DNA of 64,000 nucleotides. It comes from CAMPJU01 sp036675265 (GTDB lineage: Bacteria; Pseudomonadota; Gammaproteobacteria; Xanthomonadales; Xanthomonadaceae). The position numbers were made by a program, and so were the translations under genes. The number at the start of each line of letters is the position of its first letter. Position 1 is the stretch's first letter. This document shows positions 6,846 through 16,386 of the stretch, piece by piece. The DNA lies in the NCBI GenBank assembly GCA_036675265.1, contig JAKFFJ010000076.1, positions 124,001 to 188,000 on the forward strand, given 5' to 3'. The notes beneath the pieces were generated by a model. That model ran no database searches. It had not been told where the DNA came from and saw only the letters and a program-made list of their open reading frames with translations.

Positions 6846-9800
6846 TCAGGCCACCTGTACCACTCGCAGGGGGTTTCGCCACTCGGCCAGCAGCTCGGCC
6901 TCGCGCACCTTCGCATCGCGCAGGTGCGCCTCCTTGACGTGCCCGTAGCCGCGGATGTGCTCCGGGATGGAGGCGATGCGCGCGGCGAGGCCGACGTTGC
7001 CGCTGTCGAGTTCCGGCAATAGCGAATCGATGGTCGCGGCGTAATCCTCGATCAATCGCCGCTCGGTCCGCCGCTCGTGCGTGTACCCGAACACGTCCAG
7101 CGGCGTGCCGCGCAGGAACCGCAGCTTCGCCAGCGCGCGGAACGCGGTGAACACCCATGGGCCGTAGGCCTGCTTCTTCAGGCGCCCCTGCGCGTCCTTC
7201 TTCGCCAGCAGCGGTGGCGCCAGGTGGAACTGCAGCTTGAAGTCGCCCTCGAACTGCTGCTCGAGCTTCCGGCGGAACTCGCCGTTGGTGTACAGGCGCG
7301 CGACCTCGTACTCGTCCTTGTAGGCCATCAGCTTGAAGGCGTACCGGGCGACGGCTTCGGTGAGGTCGGTGCTGCCGGGCGCGCGTTGCGCCTCGGCGTC
7401 CCGGACCCTGGCCACGAGGTCGGCGTAACGCTTCGCGTAGCCCGCGTCCTGGTAGTCGTTGAGGAAGCGCACCCGACGCGCGATCAGTTCGTCGAGCGAC
7501 CGTGACAGGCGGGCGTCGTCGAGCGGCAGGAAGGCGACGTCGGCGGTCGCCTCCGGCAAGTGGCGCAATTCGTCCTCGCGACGTGTCGCGGCCAGCGCAT
7601 CCTGCAACCCCGACTCGTGGCCTTCGGATGGGCGCGGCGCGATCAGCGGCAGCGCGTGGGGCAGGCGTTCGGCGGCGGTCTGCACGTTGTGCACGACGCC
7701 GGCCGCTTCCATGACGGCCTGCGGATCCACCGCGGTCAGTCGACCCCAGGCGAACGCGGTCTTGTTCATCTCGACCGCCGCACCGTTGAGCTCGACCGCG
7801 CGCATCAGCGCGTCCCACGACAGCGGCACCAGTCCCTGCTGCCACGCGTAGCCGAGCATGAAGAGATTGGAGGCAATCGCGTCTCCCATCAGTGCGGTGG
7901 CGAGCCGCGTCGCGTCCACCAGCAGGGGTGACTCGCCCCCGAGCGCGGTCTGCACCGCGGCCACGATGTCGCTGCCGGGGAACGCCATGTCGGGCCGCGT
8001 GGTGAACGTGCCGGGCATCGCTTCCCACGTGTTCAGCACGACCGCGCTGCGGCCGGCGCGGATCTTCGACAGCGCCCAGTAGTCGTTGACCACCACCATG
8101 TCGCAGCCGAGCACCAGGTCGGCCTCGCCCGCGGCGATGCGCACGGCGTGGATGTCGGCCGGCGTGCGCGCGATGCGGATGTGCGTGGTCACCGCGCCGC
8201 CCTTTTGCGCCAGGCCGGTCTGGTCCAGCACGGACGAACCCTTGCCTTCCAGGTGGCCGGCCATGCCGAGCAGCGCGCCGATGGTCACCACGCCCGTGCC
8301 GCCGACGCCGGTGATCAGGATGTTCCAGGGCTGCGCCAGGTCGGTGCGCACGGGCGGAGCCGGCAACGTCGCCAGCCGGTCGGCTGCCGAGACCTTGCGA
8401 CCCTTGCGCACGCTGCCGCCATGCACGGTCACGAAGCTGGGGCAGAAGCCCTCGACGCAGCTGAAGTCCTTGTTGCAGTTGCTCTGGTCGATCTCGCGCT
8501 TGCGGCCGAACTCGGTCTCCTTCGGCAGCACGGAGACGCAGAACGATTTCACGCCACAGTCGCCGCACCCTTCGCAGACCAGCGTATTGACCAGCACGCG
8601 CTTGGGCGGGTCCGGCAGCTTGCCGCGCTTGCGACGCCGGCGCTTCTCGGTGGCGCAGACCTGGTCGTAGATGAGGACGGAGGTGCCCGGCACTTCGCGC
8701 AGGCGCTTCTGGACGGCGTCGAGGTCGCTGCGGTCGTGGAAGGTCGTGCCTTCCGGGAAGTTCCATTCGCGGCCATGGCGGTTCCCGCCAAAGCCAGTCC
8801 ATTTGCGGATTTCGTCACTCACGACCGCGATGGCCTGCACGCCCTCCGAGCGCACCTGCCGCGCGATGTCCGGCACCGACAGCTTGCCGTCCACCGGCTG
8901 GCCGCCGGTCATCGCCACCGCGTCGTTGTAGAGGATCTTGTAGGTGATGTTGACGCCGGCGGCGATCGACTGGCGGATGGCCAGCGAGCCCGAGTGGAAG
9001 TACGTGCCGTCACCAAGGTTCTGGAACACGTGCGGCGTGTCGGTGAACGCGGCCTGCCCGGCCCAGGTCACGCCTTCGCCACCCATGTGGGTGAAGGTGT
9101 CGGTCGACCGGTCCATCCACGTGACCATGTAGTGGCACCCGATGCCCGCCAGCGCGCGCGAACCCTCGGGCACCTGCGTCGAGGTGTTGTGCGGGCAGCC
9201 GGAGCAGTAGTGCGGCACGCGCGGGAAGTTGGCGCGCGGCAGGGCGAGCTCGCCTTCCTTCGCCTCCATCCACTGCAGCACCTGGCGCATCTGCTCTGAC
9301 TGATGGAACCGCTGGATGCGCTCGGCGATCACGCGCGCGATGCGGGCCGGCGTCAGCTCCCCCGTCGACGGCAGGATCCAGTCTCCTGTCTCGTCGTACT
9401 TGCCCACGATGTTGGGGCGTTGCTCGCCGCCGAAGTCCGCGGCGGTCCAGTTGTACATCGCCTCCTTCATCTGGCTCTCGAGGAAGGCGTGCTTCTCCTC
9501 CACCACCAGGATGTCCGACAGTCCCCGCACGAACCTGCGCAGGCCCACCGGTTCCAGCGGCCAGGTCATGCCGACCTTGTAGACGCGCAGGCCCATGTCG
9601 CTGCACGCGCGCTCGTCCAGGCCCAGGTATTCCAGCGCCTGCAGCACGTCCAGGTACGACTTGCCGGTGGTGATGATGCCGAGCCGCGGCGTGGGCGAAT
9701 CGAGCACGATCCTGTCGATGCCGTTGGCCCGCGCGAACGCATGGGCGGCCTTCACCGCGTACTGGTGCAGCCGCATCTCCTGGTCCAGCGGCGGATCCGG

Positions 9801-10589
9801 CCAGCGGATGTTGAGCCCGCCCGGCGGCATCTCGAAGTCGGTGGGCAGCACGATGTGCCGCGCCATTGGATCGACGTCGACCGACGCCGACGACTCCACC
9901 GTTTCGGCGATCGTCTTGAACCCCACCCAGCGGCCGGTGAACCGGCTCATCGCCCAGCCCAGCAGCCCCATGTCCAGGATGTCCTGCACGCCGGCGGGGT
10001 TGAGCACCGGCATCATCGCGCTGACGAACTCGTGTTCGGAGCCGTGCGGCAACGTCGAGCTTCGGCACGCGTGGTCGTCCGCCGCCAGCGCGAGCACGCC
10101 GCCGTGGGGCGCGGTGCCCGCCGCGTTCGCATGCTTGAACACGTCGCCGCACCGGTCCACGCCCGGACCCTTGCCGTACCACATGCCGAACACCCCGGCC
10201 TGCTTCGCCCCGGGGAACAGGCCGACCTGCTGCGTGCCCCAGACCATGGTCGCGCCCAGGTCCTCGTTGAGGCCCGGGGTGAACTTCACGCCCGCTGCGT
10301 CCAGGTGCCTGCGCGCGCGCCACAGCTCCAGGTCGAACCCGCCCAGCGGGCTGCCGCGGTAGCCCGACACGAAGCCGGCGGTGTCCAGGCCCGCCGCCTC
10401 GTCGCGCAGCCGCTGCATCAGCGGCAGCCGCACCAAGGCCTGGACCCCGGACAGGTAGATCCGGCCGCGGGTGCGGGTGAACTTGTCCTCGAGGGTGTAG
10501 TCCCGGTCCACGGTGCCGGCCTGGACGCCCGAGTGGGTCAGGGCGGTCCCCGCGGAGGCGGGGTCGGACAGCTCGGCGGTGCTGGACAT
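6846..10589 (-). CDS. Indolepyruvate ferredoxin oxidoreductase-family fused enzyme
   Basis: A 1247-residue fusion of the subunits of 2-oxoacid:ferredoxin oxidoreductases. In order: an alpha-type pyrimidine-binding domain (GFVSGYRGSPLGGFD near the start), the thiamine-diphosphate domain around the middle (GCPHNTST, GIGCHYMV, MGGEGVTWAGQ, GDGTYFHSG), a cysteine-rich iron-sulfur segment (CEGCGDCG, then C-x-KDFSCVEGFCP), the gamma domain (ITGVGGTGVVTIGALLGMAG) and a C-terminal extension ending near KVREAELLAEWRNP. Such proteins oxidatively decarboxylate aryl or branched 2-oxoacids to acyl-CoA; the substrate is not shown by sequence. The length is normal for proteobacterial fusions. It is divergent from the REC-EAL gene. 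Confidence 0.92.
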   Translation of the reverse strand: MSSTAELSDPASAGTALTHSGVQAGTVDRDYTLEDKFTRTRGRIYLSGVQALVRLPLMQRLRDEAAGLDTAGFVSGYRGSPLGGFDLELWRARRHLDAAGVKFTPGLNEDLGATMVWGTQQVGLFPGAKQAGVFGMWYGKGPGVDRCGDVFKHANAAGTAPHGGVLALAADDHACRSSTLPHGSEHEFVSAMMPVLNPAGVQDILDMGLLGWAMSRFTGRWVGFKTIAETVESSASVDVDPMARHIVLPTDFEMPPGGLNIRWPDPPLDQEMRLHQYAVKAAHAFARANGIDRIVLDSPTPRLGIITTGKSYLDVLQALEYLGLDERACSDMGLRVYKVGMTWPLEPVGLRRFVRGLSDILVVEEKHAFLESQMKEAMYNWTAADFGGEQRPNIVGKYDETGDWILPSTGELTPARIARVIAERIQRFHQSEQMRQVLQWMEAKEGELALPRANFPRVPHYCSGCPHNTSTQVPEGSRALAGIGCHYMVTWMDRSTDTFTHMGGEGVTWAGQAAFTDTPHVFQNLGDGTYFHSGSLAIRQSIAAGVNITYKILYNDAVAMTGGQPVDGKLSVPDIARQVRSEGVQAIAVVSDEIRKWTGFGGNRHGREWNFPEGTTFHDRSDLDAVQKRLREVPGTSVLIYDQVCATEKRRRRKRGKLPDPPKRVLVNTLVCEGCGDCGVKSFCVSVLPKETEFGRKREIDQSNCNKDFSCVEGFCPSFVTVHGGSVRKGRKVSAADRLATLPAPPVRTDLAQPWNILITGVGGTGVVTIGALLGMAGHLEGKGSSVLDQTGLAQKGGAVTTHIRIARTPADIHAVRIAAGEADLVLGCDMVVVNDYWALSKIRAGRSAVVLNTWEAMPGTFTTRPDMAFPGSDIVAAVQTALGGESPLLVDATRLATALMGDAIASNLFMLGYAWQQGLVPLSWDALMRAVELNGAAVEMNKTAFAWGRLTAVDPQAVMEAAGVVHNVQTAAERLPHALPLIAPRPSEGHESGLQDALAATRREDELRHLPEATADVAFLPLDDARLSRSLDELIARRVRFLNDYQDAGYAKRYADLVARVRDAEAQRAPGSTDLTEAVARYAFKLMAYKDEYEVARLYTNGEFRRKLEQQFEGDFKLQFHLAPPLLAKKDAQGRLKKQAYGPWVFTAFRALAKLRFLRGTPLDVFGYTHERRTERRLIEDYAATIDSLLPELDSGNVGLAARIASIPEHIRGYGHVKEAHLRDAKVREAELLAEWRNPLRVVQVA

Positions 10590-10773
10590 GGCGGGAATCG
10601 CGGAAAAAAGACCGGCGATTCTAGCAACCGGGCCGCGCGGGACCGCCCTTGCCGCCCCAGCCGCGACCCAGGCGGGCGGGTCCCGGGACCGTGAACCCGG
10701 TCACGGATCCTCTGTGCGGCCGGTGTGGTGCCAGCATCCACGCGCCCTGCGCTAGTCTCGGCCGGCCTGGTAC

Positions 10774-11994
10774 ATGGAGCGTCGAATGGCCTTGGCGGGG
10801 CTGCGCGTGATGGTCGTCGAGGACCACGGGTTCCAGCGGCGGATGGCGCTGCGGTTCCTCGGGGAACTCGGGATCGAGCACGTGTGGGAAGCCGGCGACG
10901 GCGCCAGCGCGCTCGCCACGTTGCGCGACCTCAGGCAACGCCGGGCAGCGGAGGCACCGGACGTCGTCCTGGTCGACCTGGACATGCCCGGCATGGACGG
11001 GGTCGAACTGATCGAGCACCTCGCACGCGAGCACCTGTCCTCGGCGGTCGTGCTGGTCAGCGCGCTGGATCCCGCGTTGCTGACGACCGTCCAGGCGATG
11101 ACCCGCGCGTACGGCCTGCACGTGATCGGCTGCGTCGAGAAGCCGCTGACCGTGGCCAAGCTCGAGTCCGTGCTGGCACGTTCCGACTCGGAACTGCACC
11201 ACGCGCACGACGAGGTGGTGGACGTCCCGGTCGAGCGGCTGCGCGAGGCGCTGGCCGAGCGCCGGATCGTCCCCTGGTTCCAGCTGCAGGTCGAGATCGC
11301 GAACGGCCAGCCGATCGGGGTCGAGGCATTGGCGCGCTGGCAGCACCAGGACGGCACGGTCATGCTCCCGCGCCACTTCGTGCCGGTGCTCGAGCGCGAG
11401 GGCCTGGCGGCGGACCTCACGGACGCCATCCTCGACGAGGGGTGTCGCGCCATTGCCGCGTGGGCCCGGCAGGGCCTGTGCCTGCGGTTGTCGGTCAACG
11501 TGCCTCCGTCCACCCTCGCCGACACCGAAAGCGCCGACCGCTACCACCGCATCGTCGACGGCCACGGCGTCGATCCGAAGGACGTGATGCTGGAGATCAC
11601 CGAAAGCTCGGTGATGGGGGATGCCGCGGGCAGCCTCGGGGTGCTCGCGCGCCTCCGGCTGAAGGGCTTCGGGTTGTCCGTCGACGACTTCGGCACCGGC
11701 TATTCGTCGCTGCTCCAGTTGTCGCAGGTGCCCTTCACCGAACTCAAGATCGACCAGGCGTTCGTGTCCGGCGCGGAGAACCTGCCGCGCAAGCGCGCGA
11801 TGATCGAGGCGAGCCTGGACCTGGCCCGCAAGCTCGGGCTGTCGGTCGTGGCCGAAGGCGTGGAGACCGTCGAGGAATGGCGGATGCTGTCGGAGCTGGG
11901 ATGCGGGGTGGCGCAGGGCTTCCTGGTCGCCGCGCCGGTGCCCGCCGACGGGTTGCGCGACGCGGTGGGGCACTGGCGCCGGCCGGAATGCTGA
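10774..11994 (+). CDS. Response regulator with EAL c-di-GMP phosphodiesterase domain
   Basis: 406 residues: a receiver domain (1-125) with phospho-acceptor Asp68 in VDLDMPGMDG and Lys in EKPLT, then an EAL domain (about 140-400). Catalytic residues are present: EALARW (Glu184), NVPP, LEITESS, DDFGTGYSS, KIDQAF and EGVE, so it should hydrolyse c-di-GMP to pGpG. An ATG four codons in (10786) has GGAG at the right distance and may be the true start. The 3' end overlaps the hybrid kinase gene by seven bases, making a two-gene operon in which the kinase Hpt domain could phosphorylate this receiver. Confidence 0.93.
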   Translation: MERRMALAGLRVMVVEDHGFQRRMALRFLGELGIEHVWEAGDGASALATLRDLRQRRAAEAPDVVLVDLDMPGMDGVELIEHLAREHLSSAVVLVSALDPALLTTVQAMTRAYGLHVIGCVEKPLTVAKLESVLARSDSELHHAHDEVVDVPVERLREALAERRIVPWFQLQVEIANGQPIGVEALARWQHQDGTVMLPRHFVPVLEREGLAADLTDAILDEGCRAIAAWARQGLCLRLSVNVPPSTLADTESADRYHRIVDGHGVDPKDVMLEITESSVMGDAAGSLGVLARLRLKGFGLSVDDFGTGYSSLLQLSQVPFTELKIDQAFVSGAENLPRKRAMIEASLDLARKLGLSVVAEGVETVEEWRMLSELGCGVAQGFLVAAPVPADGLRDAVGHWRRPEC

Positions 11995-14903
11995 GCAGGC
12001 TGCGGGCGCGGCTGGCGAACGCCGGCATCCGCTGGCAGCTGTGGGCATTGTTCGGGCTGCTGGTGGTCGTGGCCCTGTCGGTGCTTGCGATGGTGGAGCA
12101 GTCCCAGGCGCAATCGCGCCACGCGCTGCTGAGCCTCCAGGAAGACGCGCTCGATCGCATGCGGCGCATCGAGGCGGTGTCCGACGCCTACACGGTGGAC
12201 GTCGTGGACACGGCGTTCCGGGTCCGAAGCGGTCGCATGGCGTGGGACAGGGGCGTGGACGCGATCGATCGCGCACGCGCCGTGATCGACCGCAACTGGG
12301 CCGCCCTCGCGGCGCTCGACCGCGGCCCCATCCACCAGCGGCAATTCGAGGCGGTGGCCCGCGATCGGCGGCCCGCCGACCGCGCGATGGCCGAACTGCG
12401 CGCCATCCTGGCCGCCAAGGACCCGGAGCGCCTGGAACGCTTCGCGGACACGCGGCTGTACCCCGCCGTCGACCCGCTGGCGCGGCAGCTGCGCGCGCTG
12501 TCGGACACGGCCCTGGCCCATGCGGACCGCGTCGTGCGCGACGACCTGGCGTGGCAGGAACGGCAGAGCGCACTGCGCATCGCGCTGACCCTGGCCACGC
12601 TGGTGCTGGTCGGGCTGCTGGGACAGCGACTGCTGCGCAACGTCTACCTCGGCACCGAGACCCTGCACTGGATGGCGCGACGCTTGCGCGAGCGCGACAA
12701 CAACGCGCAGCCGAGGTTCCGTCCCCGCGGGGAGCTCGGCGAGGTGCTGGACACGTTCGAGCGCATGCGTGCGGACGTGCTGGCCTACGAGGCCACGCTC
12801 AAGCAGCAACTGGCCAGCAACGAGGCGATCCGGCACGACCTCGCCGCCCGCGAGACGTTCCTGCGCTCGCTGCTCGACGCGGCGCAGGTCGCGATCATGG
12901 CGATCGACGACGACGGCCGCTGGACCGTGTTCAACCCGGCCGCCGAACGGTTGCTCGGCTGGCGCGCGGACGAGGTGGTGGGCCGGGTGGCGCGTTATCG
13001 CAACGAGGACGGCGAAGACGGGCCGGCGCTGGTCAGTCCCGAACGGGGCGGGCACACCATCGCCCGCCTGCGCGAGAAGCTCGGCCGGCACGTGCCCGAC
13101 GATTGGCGTGCGTTGTATGCGCTGGCCGACCTGCGGCGCCCACCGACGGAAACCACGCTGCTGCACAGGAGCGGCCACCACGTGCCCGTGCTCCTCGCGC
13201 TCTCGGCGATCGACGACCCCGGCGCGGGCCGCGCGGGCCTGATCGCCGTCGCCGCCGACATGACCCTGACCAGGCGGCTCGAGTCCGAACTGCGCGAAAG
13301 CGAGGCGCGCGCCAATGCGGCCAGCCAGGCCAAGAGTGCATTCCTGGCCGCGATGAGCCACGAGATCCGGACGCCGATGATCGGCGTGACCGGCATGCTG
13401 GAGGTGCTGGCCCACTCCCGGCTCGACCCCGACCAGCGCAATGCCCTGAACGTCATCCAGCAATCGGCGCAGTCGCTGCTGCAGGTGGTCGGCGACATCC
13501 TGGACTTCTCCAAGATCGAGGCGGGGCGCCTGGACCTCGTCCTGGTGCCAACCGACCCCGCGCGGCTGTTGCGCAGCACCGTCGCCAACTTCAGCGGGGC
13601 CGCGTCGAGCAAGGGACTGCGCCTGTCCACGAAGGTCGACCCGCGCGTGGGCAAGGCCTATCTGGCCGACCCGCAGCGCCTGCGGCAGGTGCTCGCCAAC
13701 TGCCTGTCGAACGCCATCAAGTTCACGGCCACCGGCAGCGTCGAGGCCGCGCTGGAGCACGAATCCCCGGGCACTGGCCAGGGCGCGGAAGCCGACACCC
13801 TGTGCTTCCGGGTCACCGACACCGGCATCGGGATCGACCCCGCGCGGCAGGAGCACCTCTTCAAGCCGTTCACCCAGGCGGAGGACGACACCAGCCGTCA
13901 TTTCGGCGGAACCGGGCTGGGGTTGGCGATCAGCCGCCACCTCGCCGAATTGATGGGCGGCGAGCTGGTGCTCGAGAGCGTGCCGGGCATCGGCACGACC
14001 CTGCGCCTGCGCGTCACCTTGCAGCGCGCGAACCCGGACGACGTGGCCGCCGACGTCCACGTGTCGGAAGGCGAAGCCGAGGCGGTGCGCACGCGTCCCG
14101 TGCCGACCCTGGCGCAGGCGCGGGCGGACGGCACGCTGGTGCTGCTGGTCGACGACCATCCGACCAACCGCCTGGTGATCGCCCGGCAGCTCGCGCTGGC
14201 GGGCTTCGCCTGCGAGTCCGCGAACGATGGCACCGAAGGCCTCGCGCGCTGGCGCACCGGTCGCTACGGGCTGGTGCTGTCCGACGTGCACATGCCGGGA
14301 CTGGACGGGTACGCGCTCGCGCGGGCGATCCGCGCGGAAGAAGCGGAGACCGGCCGGCCGCGCACGGCCATCGTCGCGCTGACCGCGGCGGCGTTGAAGG
14401 GCGAGGCCGAACGTTGCCTGGCCGCCGGCATGGACGACTACCTGGCCAAGCCGGTGCCGGTGGCGACCCTGGCCGCGTGCCTGCAGCGGTGGCTGCCGCA
14501 GGCCGCCCCGCGCGATCCGGGCGCCACGTCGGTGTTGCCGTCGCCCCGGGCGTCCGGCGCGGCGATCGTGCTCGACCCCGTGGTGCTGGCGACGCTGACG
14601 GGCGGCGACGCGGACAGCGGGCGCGCGCTGGTCATGGACTTCCTCGACACGACCACGGAGGACCTCGCGGCGCTCGAGGCCGCGCGCGCCATTGACGACC
14701 TGCAGGGCATCGCCCACCAGGCCCATCGCATCAAGGGCGCCGCGCGGCTGGTCGGCGCGGTGGAACTGGCAGCCTGCGCCGACGCCCTCGAGTCGGCGGC
14801 GCGCAAGGCCGACCACGACGCAGTGCTGCCGCTCGCTGCGGACCTCGCACTGGCCGAGCAACGCCTGCATCGCTACGTCGATGCCGAGGGGTTCGGGGCC
14901 TGA
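11988..14903 (+). CDS. Hybrid sensor histidine kinase (BvgS/ArcB type) with REC and Hpt domains
   Basis: 971 residues. Membrane segments at about 18-37 and 197-216 flank a helical periplasmic domain; then a HAMP-like linker, a PAS domain (about 290-430, AIDDDGRWTVFNPAAERLLG), HisKA with His458 in MSHEIRTP, HATPase (N box NCLSNAIKF near 570, DTGIGI, FGGTGLGLAI), a receiver (Asp766 in SDVHMPGLDG, Lys in LAKPVP) and a C-terminal Hpt domain with His913 in AHRIKGAARL. This is a four-step phosphorelay. The ATG at 11988 is used because it overlaps the EAL stop and starts just before the first membrane segment. The signal sensed is unknown. Confidence 0.93.
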   Translation: MLSRLRARLANAGIRWQLWALFGLLVVVALSVLAMVEQSQAQSRHALLSLQEDALDRMRRIEAVSDAYTVDVVDTAFRVRSGRMAWDRGVDAIDRARAVIDRNWAALAALDRGPIHQRQFEAVARDRRPADRAMAELRAILAAKDPERLERFADTRLYPAVDPLARQLRALSDTALAHADRVVRDDLAWQERQSALRIALTLATLVLVGLLGQRLLRNVYLGTETLHWMARRLRERDNNAQPRFRPRGELGEVLDTFERMRADVLAYEATLKQQLASNEAIRHDLAARETFLRSLLDAAQVAIMAIDDDGRWTVFNPAAERLLGWRADEVVGRVARYRNEDGEDGPALVSPERGGHTIARLREKLGRHVPDDWRALYALADLRRPPTETTLLHRSGHHVPVLLALSAIDDPGAGRAGLIAVAADMTLTRRLESELRESEARANAASQAKSAFLAAMSHEIRTPMIGVTGMLEVLAHSRLDPDQRNALNVIQQSAQSLLQVVGDILDFSKIEAGRLDLVLVPTDPARLLRSTVANFSGAASSKGLRLSTKVDPRVGKAYLADPQRLRQVLANCLSNAIKFTATGSVEAALEHESPGTGQGAEADTLCFRVTDTGIGIDPARQEHLFKPFTQAEDDTSRHFGGTGLGLAISRHLAELMGGELVLESVPGIGTTLRLRVTLQRANPDDVAADVHVSEGEAEAVRTRPVPTLAQARADGTLVLLVDDHPTNRLVIARQLALAGFACESANDGTEGLARWRTGRYGLVLSDVHMPGLDGYALARAIRAEEAETGRPRTAIVALTAAALKGEAERCLAAGMDDYLAKPVPVATLAACLQRWLPQAAPRDPGATSVLPSPRASGAAIVLDPVVLATLTGGDADSGRALVMDFLDTTTEDLAALEAARAIDDLQGIAHQAHRIKGAARLVGAVELAACADALESAARKADHDAVLPLAADLALAEQRLHRYVDAEGFGA

Positions 14904-14951
14904 CCTGGCCGCGGGCGGTACGATGCCCGCACGCCTCCGGCCCCGACGACC

Positions 14952-15638
14952 TTGATCAACAACGACCTCGACCTCGCGCCGTACCGCCGCGACCTGCACG
15001 CGCGCGGCCGGGTGCAGCTCCGCGAATTCCTCCAGCCGGACGCGGCCGAACGCCTCCACCAGTGCCTGCGCGACGACGTGCCGTGGCACGTGGCCGAACG
15101 GAACCAGCCGAATCGTCCCGCGCCCGCGTTCGGCGCGCCCGATCCCGCGCTCGACGACGCCTACCGGCGCGCGCAGGCCGAGGGCTTCCACTTCGCCTAT
15201 GACCGCTACCTGATGGTCGAGGCCCTGAAGGAAGGTCGCGATCCCGACCTGTTGCTGCACTCGGTGGTGCCGTTCTTCAACGGCCCGCAGTTCCTCGAGT
15301 TCATCCGCTGGTTCGGCAACGACCCGGCGATCAACATGGTCGGCGCGCAGGCCACGCGCTACCGGCCCGGCCAGTTCCTGCGCCTGCATGACGACAAGCA
15401 CCAGGACGAGGGTCGCCGGTATGCGTACGTGCTCAACCTGACGCGCGAGTGGGAGGCGGACTGGGGCGGCCTGCTGCAGTTCATCGACGCGCGCGGCAAT
15501 GTCGTCGACACGTTCGTCCCCCGCTTCAACTCGCTGAGCCTGTTCAAGGTGCCGTTCGGCCACGTGGTCACGATGGTCGCGCCCTGGGCGAACGAACCGC
15601 GCCTGGCCATCACCGGCTGGTGGCACGCCAAGGCCTGA
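14952..15638 (+). CDS. 2-oxoglutarate/Fe(II) oxygenase, prolyl-hydroxylase-like
   Basis: 228 residues with a TTG start. The double-stranded beta-helix core shows the facial triad: His and Asp in RLHDDKH, the distal His in VPFGHVVTMV, and the 2-oxoglutarate-binding Arg in RLAITGWW. The region YRPGQFLRLHDD matches the prolyl 4-hydroxylase-like family that modifies proteins or small molecules. The substrate is not evident. It follows the kinase gene by about 50 bases on the same strand but need not belong to that operon. The start codon has no strong alternative; the first ATG in frame lies well inside the domain. Confidence 0.88.
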   Translation: MINNDLDLAPYRRDLHARGRVQLREFLQPDAAERLHQCLRDDVPWHVAERNQPNRPAPAFGAPDPALDDAYRRAQAEGFHFAYDRYLMVEALKEGRDPDLLLHSVVPFFNGPQFLEFIRWFGNDPAINMVGAQATRYRPGQFLRLHDDKHQDEGRRYAYVLNLTREWEADWGGLLQFIDARGNVVDTFVPRFNSLSLFKVPFGHVVTMVAPWANEPRLAITGWWHAKA

Positions 15639-15726
15639 GATGGCGGCGGCCGGTCCTGGCCCGCTGTTCCCGATGGATGCGCTAGGCTCGGGGCAGCGGG
15701 GCATCCGCTGCATCCGGAGGTCGTGC

Positions 15727-16356
15727 ATGAAGACGGTGCTGGTGGCCAGTTCCAAGGGCGGGGTCGGCAAGACCACCGTCGTGACCCACCTGGCCGCGCA
15801 TGCGGCCCTCGCGGGCCGTCGCACCGTGCTGGTCGACGCCGATCCCCAGGGATCCTCCACCCGCTGGTGCGAGCGCCGGGCCGGCATGGACAGCGCCGTG
15901 CTCCCGGTCGACGGGACGGGGCGAAAGTCCTGGGAGCGGCACGTGCCGGACGGGTCGCAGGCCGTCTTCATCGACGGCGCGGCCGGTGCGATGGCCGCCG
16001 ACCTCGGTTCGTTCCTCGATGCCGCCGACGCCGTGGTCGTCCCGGTGCTGCCCTCGACGCTGGACATCGAGGCCACCATCCATTTCCTGGACTCGCTGGC
16101 GAAGCACCCCCGGGTGAAGCGCGGCAAGTTGCCGATCGGGCTGGTGGTCAACAAGTTCCGCCCCTGGACCAACGCCTCGCGCAACGCGCTGGACGTGCTG
16201 CAGACGTGGCCGGTGCCGGTCGTGGCCCAGCTCCGCGACAGCCAGGCCTATTCGGTGCTGGTCGGGCTGGGCAAGAGCCTGTTCGACTACCAATCGGCCC
16301 AGGTCCGCGATCACCAGGCCGACTGGCAGCCGCTGCTACGCTGGCTGAAGCACTGA
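15727..16356 (+). CDS. Orphan ParA/MinD-type ATPase
   Basis: 209 residues from the ATG at 15727 (KTVLVASSKGGVGKTT). The deviant Walker A KGGVGKTT, the switch DADPQGSS and the nucleotide-binding VVNKF are all present. The usual ParA second half is short, and there is no parB or parS beside it; the housekeeping pair is at 61.5 kb. Orphan ParA proteins position cargo such as chemoreceptors, cellulose synthase or pili, and the neighbouring genes (SixA, YceI) give no cargo hint. The upstream in-frame extension to 15640 lacks family similarity and is left out. Confidence 0.88.
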   Translation: MKTVLVASSKGGVGKTTVVTHLAAHAALAGRRTVLVDADPQGSSTRWCERRAGMDSAVLPVDGTGRKSWERHVPDGSQAVFIDGAAGAMAADLGSFLDAADAVVVPVLPSTLDIEATIHFLDSLAKHPRVKRGKLPIGLVVNKFRPWTNASRNALDVLQTWPVPVVAQLRDSQAYSVLVGLGKSLFDYQSAQVRDHQADWQPLLRWLKH

Positions 16357-16386
16357 CCACGGCGGTCGCGGACCGCGAAGGCCCCC

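Noticed and set aside
10725..11987. N-terminal extension of the hybrid kinase
   Set aside because: The frame is open upstream but lies inside the REC-EAL gene and is Arg/Gly-rich; the ATG at 11988, just before the first membrane segment, is the natural start.
11700..16184. A 1494-codon minus-strand open frame
   Set aside because: Overlaps the EAL, kinase, oxygenase and ParA genes in antisense; composition (His/Gln/Arg/Ala) is that of a shadow frame.
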